DNA from: Ornithinimicrobium sp. | Lineage (GTDB): Bacteria > Actinomycetota > Actinomycetes > Actinomycetales > Dermatophilaceae | Length of the DNA stretch: 7,220 nucleotides | Direction of reading: 5' to 3' | Assembly: GCA_030145965.1 (NCBI GenBank) | Contig: JASKZT010000056.1 | Span: 1 to 7,220 of the forward strand | Shown here: piece after piece, positions 6,701 to 7,220 of the stretch | How the letters are laid out: the number at the start of each line of letters is the position of its first letter | How positions within the stretch are numbered: the first letter of the stretch is position 1 | Notes under the pieces: generated by a model | What the model was told of the DNA's origin: nothing | Databases searched by the model: none | Seen by the model: only the letters and a program-made list of their open reading frames with translations | Position numbers and translations under genes: made by a program

Positions 6701-7220
6701 GTGCACGGCGGACGTCCGTCCTCCCTCGGCGTGGTCCCGCCCCGCGAGCGCGAGGACGACCCGACCGCAGGGGTCATGACCGCAGCCGCCGGCGCCAGCG
6801 CGGCCGCAGCCGCTGCCCACCCCGTCGACACCGAGCGCGACCCCGACGCCACCACCGCCGTGCCCCGCCCCGGTCGCGGGCAGGGTCGTGGTGCCGGGGA
6901 CGACCCGCTCGGCGCCGGGCGTCCGGCCGACCCGGACCGTGGCTCCCGCCAGTCGACCGCCGAGATGCTGGGCGTGCGGAGCACCGGCGAGCCCATCTCC
7001 CCTCGTGGCCGCGGCGCGCGGCGCGCGGTCCCGCCCGCCGCCGACGCGGACGACGACCCGGGCCTGCGCGAGGAGCGCGGCACCGGCGCCCAGACCGCCG
7101 TCGTCATGCTGGTGCTCGTGGGCCTGCTGGGACTGGCGGTCGTGCTGGGCTGGAGCGCCCTGCGCGGCCTCGGCGGGGGCGACGAGGACCCCGCCGCCGG
7201 CGCGCCGGACGCCGGCGTGA
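3788..7220 (+). CDS. murJ: MurJ lipid II flippase fused to a membrane-anchored pseudokinase (3' end cut by window)
   Basis: MurJ moves lipid II across the cytoplasmic membrane for peptidoglycan synthesis. The frame is open for at least 1144 codons. A Ser/Glu/Pro-rich tail (2-27) precedes the MurJ domain (about 28-585), with ARSSLVMAGGTLVSRVLGLVR near its start; Arg42 and Arg48 lie in the conserved SRVLGxxR signature of transmembrane helix 1. Many hydrophobic segments follow, consistent with the family's 14 helices. Next come a disordered linker (about 585-709), a protein-kinase-like domain (about 713-970), a second disordered stretch including an Ala run (999-1010), a membrane helix (about 1104-1123), and a Gly/Asp-rich extracellular start. 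The kinase domain lacks catalytic residues: Thr754 replaces the VAIK lysine, HRD reads HLY (845-847) and DFG reads GVG (865-867). The order matches M. tuberculosis Rv3910, whose pseudokinase binds FhaA after PknB phosphorylation. Fusion is read directly from the frame; separate translation from 5915 is possible. Confidence 0.9.
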   Translation, partial: MSSASSPSSSEPSEPTESAGPSSSASLARSSLVMAGGTLVSRVLGLVRVSLLAAAIGVFTPAGNVWQAANSLPNTIYVLLAAGVLNVVLLPQITRALMRGEQGRDYTDRLLTLALTVLVGGTVVFVAATPLVTKLYNIEWPWGGPELSLAILFAYLCIPQILFYGLHTLLGQVLAAHHRFGAFMWSPALANVVALAGIVVFMRRYPEAALAPDDGGIPLDAWTPAMVWLLAGSATLGILLQAVVLLPVVRRTGFRWRFRWGFRGVGLGSASRMAGWSLADVGVSQLGMVFVYNILAWVAVAAPTAPGKAAYDNAFLIYILPHSLIALSLLTAIYPVLSKAAARDALEEMAGHTARGLRLLGTAMVPMAVAMVVLAPYVIRVIFPENVDPRAMAQILTALSLGLVSYGVYLLCARVFYSFEDARTPFFFQLSITGVLLLVLVLARSTSPETAAVLVALGQALGQTTAAVLALRAVRRRLPAQGLGLRGVASTFGRAAAAALLAAVPTWLLMRLLVPTDLVRTDSVTLAEWLRVAGALAVCGVVYLAVYAVAAHRLGVAELAEAAGPLVRRVPGAARLLSRLGGRRPVAPSGDDATGGTEDGEGPGTGEPGGPDGQPAGPARTARGRAEGADRQPVPRAPYRGVAGLPTGPTPGHPDDSGALPLLPWHDIPWEDEHGRQRVPSASDAGSGAPAGTLGWDTAPPGATGKDGDMDRLEVGTLLGDRYALDELLARRDGGTLEYWSARDVTLGRLVAVTVLPATGEFEPVAQAVLDGARRVASVDDPRLVRVLDVGTELGLCWIIEEGLSEAESLASLVADGPLAPEEVRRIVGESAAGLESARRRGLHHLYLNPHSVLRTSDGIVKISGVGVASALEGTDDVTATEASIIDTADLVSLLYTGLTARWPGEDLPGLRPARRTADGSVPAPSELVGGVPGDLDALCRLVHGSGAQAGRLPQTPGELARQLAPWASEMVHGGRPSSLGVVPPREREDDPTAGVMTAAAGASAAAAAAHPVDTERDPDATTAVPRPGRGQGRGAGDDPLGAGRPADPDRGSRQSTAEMLGVRSTGEPISPRGRGARRAVPPAADADDDPGLREERGTGAQTAVVMLVLVGLLGLAVVLGWSALRGLGGGDEDPAAGAPDAGV
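5868..5914 (+). promoter_or_regulatory. Possible internal promoter, hairpin and ribosome-binding site ahead of the pseudokinase module
   Basis: Although inside the long frame, this stretch looks like an intergenic leader. TAGGGT (5868-5873) fits a TANNNT -10 box. A hairpin, GGTGGG (5871-5876) with CCCACC (5884-5889), follows, without a T tract, so it is not a standard terminator. GGAAGGA (5901-5907) then sits seven bases before an in-frame ATG at 5915. Codons here include ACA, CTA, GAT and CCA, which are rare in the rest of the gene. No clear -35 element is visible. It could allow separate expression of the pseudokinase, or be a relic of two formerly separate genes. Confidence 0.4.
5915..7220 (+). 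other. Pseudokinase, linker and membrane-anchor module of the murJ fusion, with its own candidate start
   Basis: This marks the portion that is often a separate protein-kinase-family gene after murJ in other actinobacteria, to my recollection. Starting at ATG 5915 it would encode MDRLEVGTLLGDRYALDELL and onward, a typical kinase N-lobe beginning. It lacks the glycine-rich loop (ARRDGGTLEYWSAR), the catalytic lysine, the HRD aspartate and the DFG aspartate. The C-lobe keeps a recognisable helix, DTADLVSLLYTGLTARWPG. A Thr/Pro-rich juxtamembrane segment and one membrane helix follow, then an extracellular part that continues beyond the window. In M. tuberculosis the matching extracellular domain has a carbohydrate-binding-like fold. 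This is the same reading frame as murJ and is not counted here as an independent gene. Confidence 0.6.

Noticed and set aside
5867..6820. A 317-codon minus-strand open frame opposite the pseudokinase
   Set aside because: It is Gly/Val/Ala-rich without recognisable motifs, and the plus strand encodes the kinase-like domain with normal codon use.
6888..7220. A plus-strand open frame ending exactly at the window end with a possible membrane segment
   Set aside because: It is out of frame with the fusion; its Cys/Trp-rich look comes from shifting the true membrane-helix codons by one base.
5915..7220. An active eukaryotic-type Ser/Thr protein kinase
   Set aside because: The glycine-rich loop, the VAIK lysine, the HRD aspartate and the DFG aspartate are all missing, so a pseudokinase is the supported call.

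Overview
The window is very GC-rich DNA with strongly G/C-ending codons. It carries a gene order typical of high-GC Actinomycetota: cca (minus strand), then, divergently, a NUDIX hydrolase, a secreted DUF6049-type protein, and a MurJ flippase joined to a kinase-like domain. From memory, this matches Mycobacterium tuberculosis Rv3907c (pcnA), Rv3908 (mutT4), Rv3909 and Rv3910, which are followed by sigM, its anti-sigma gene and trxB/trxC on the way to parAB and oriC. The species cannot be named from the sequence. A Micrococcales-type actinobacterium is a reasonable guess.

Layout: 1-611 (minus) is the N-terminal two-fifths or so of the CCA-adding tRNA nucleotidyltransferase, cut by the window edge. 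612-691 is an 80-bp divergent promoter region with two short dyads and a -10-like TACAGT box seven bases before the NUDIX start, suggesting a leaderless transcript. 692-1174 is the NUDIX hydrolase. 1182-3791 is an 869-residue envelope protein with an N-terminal signal peptide, Ig-like domains and a C-terminal membrane anchor. It overlaps the next gene by GTGA. From 3788 to the window end runs one uninterrupted reading frame of at least 1144 codons. It encodes MurJ (lipid II flippase), a disordered cytosolic linker, a pseudokinase domain lacking the canonical catalytic residues, a second disordered segment, one membrane helix, and the start of an extracellular region cut by the window.

How the genes work together: the three plus-strand genes are packed end to end and probably form one operon. 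MurJ flips the peptidoglycan precursor lipid II. In mycobacteria its fused pseudokinase is phosphorylated by PknB and recruits the FHA protein FhaA to control wall synthesis. The DUF6049 protein is likely an extracellular partner in the same process, judged from context only. CCA and NUDIX are housekeeping functions for tRNA maturation and nucleotide clean-up.

Novelty: this is mainly a conserved core locus, and I see no mobile element, CRISPR array, defence system or RNA gene. The points worth a second look are the in-frame murJ-pseudokinase junction, which looks like a former intergenic region (internal ribosome-binding site, -10-like box, rare codons), the operator-like dyad and leaderless arrangement at the NUDIX promoter, and a long acidic Thr/Pro/Gly insertion in the DUF6049 protein.
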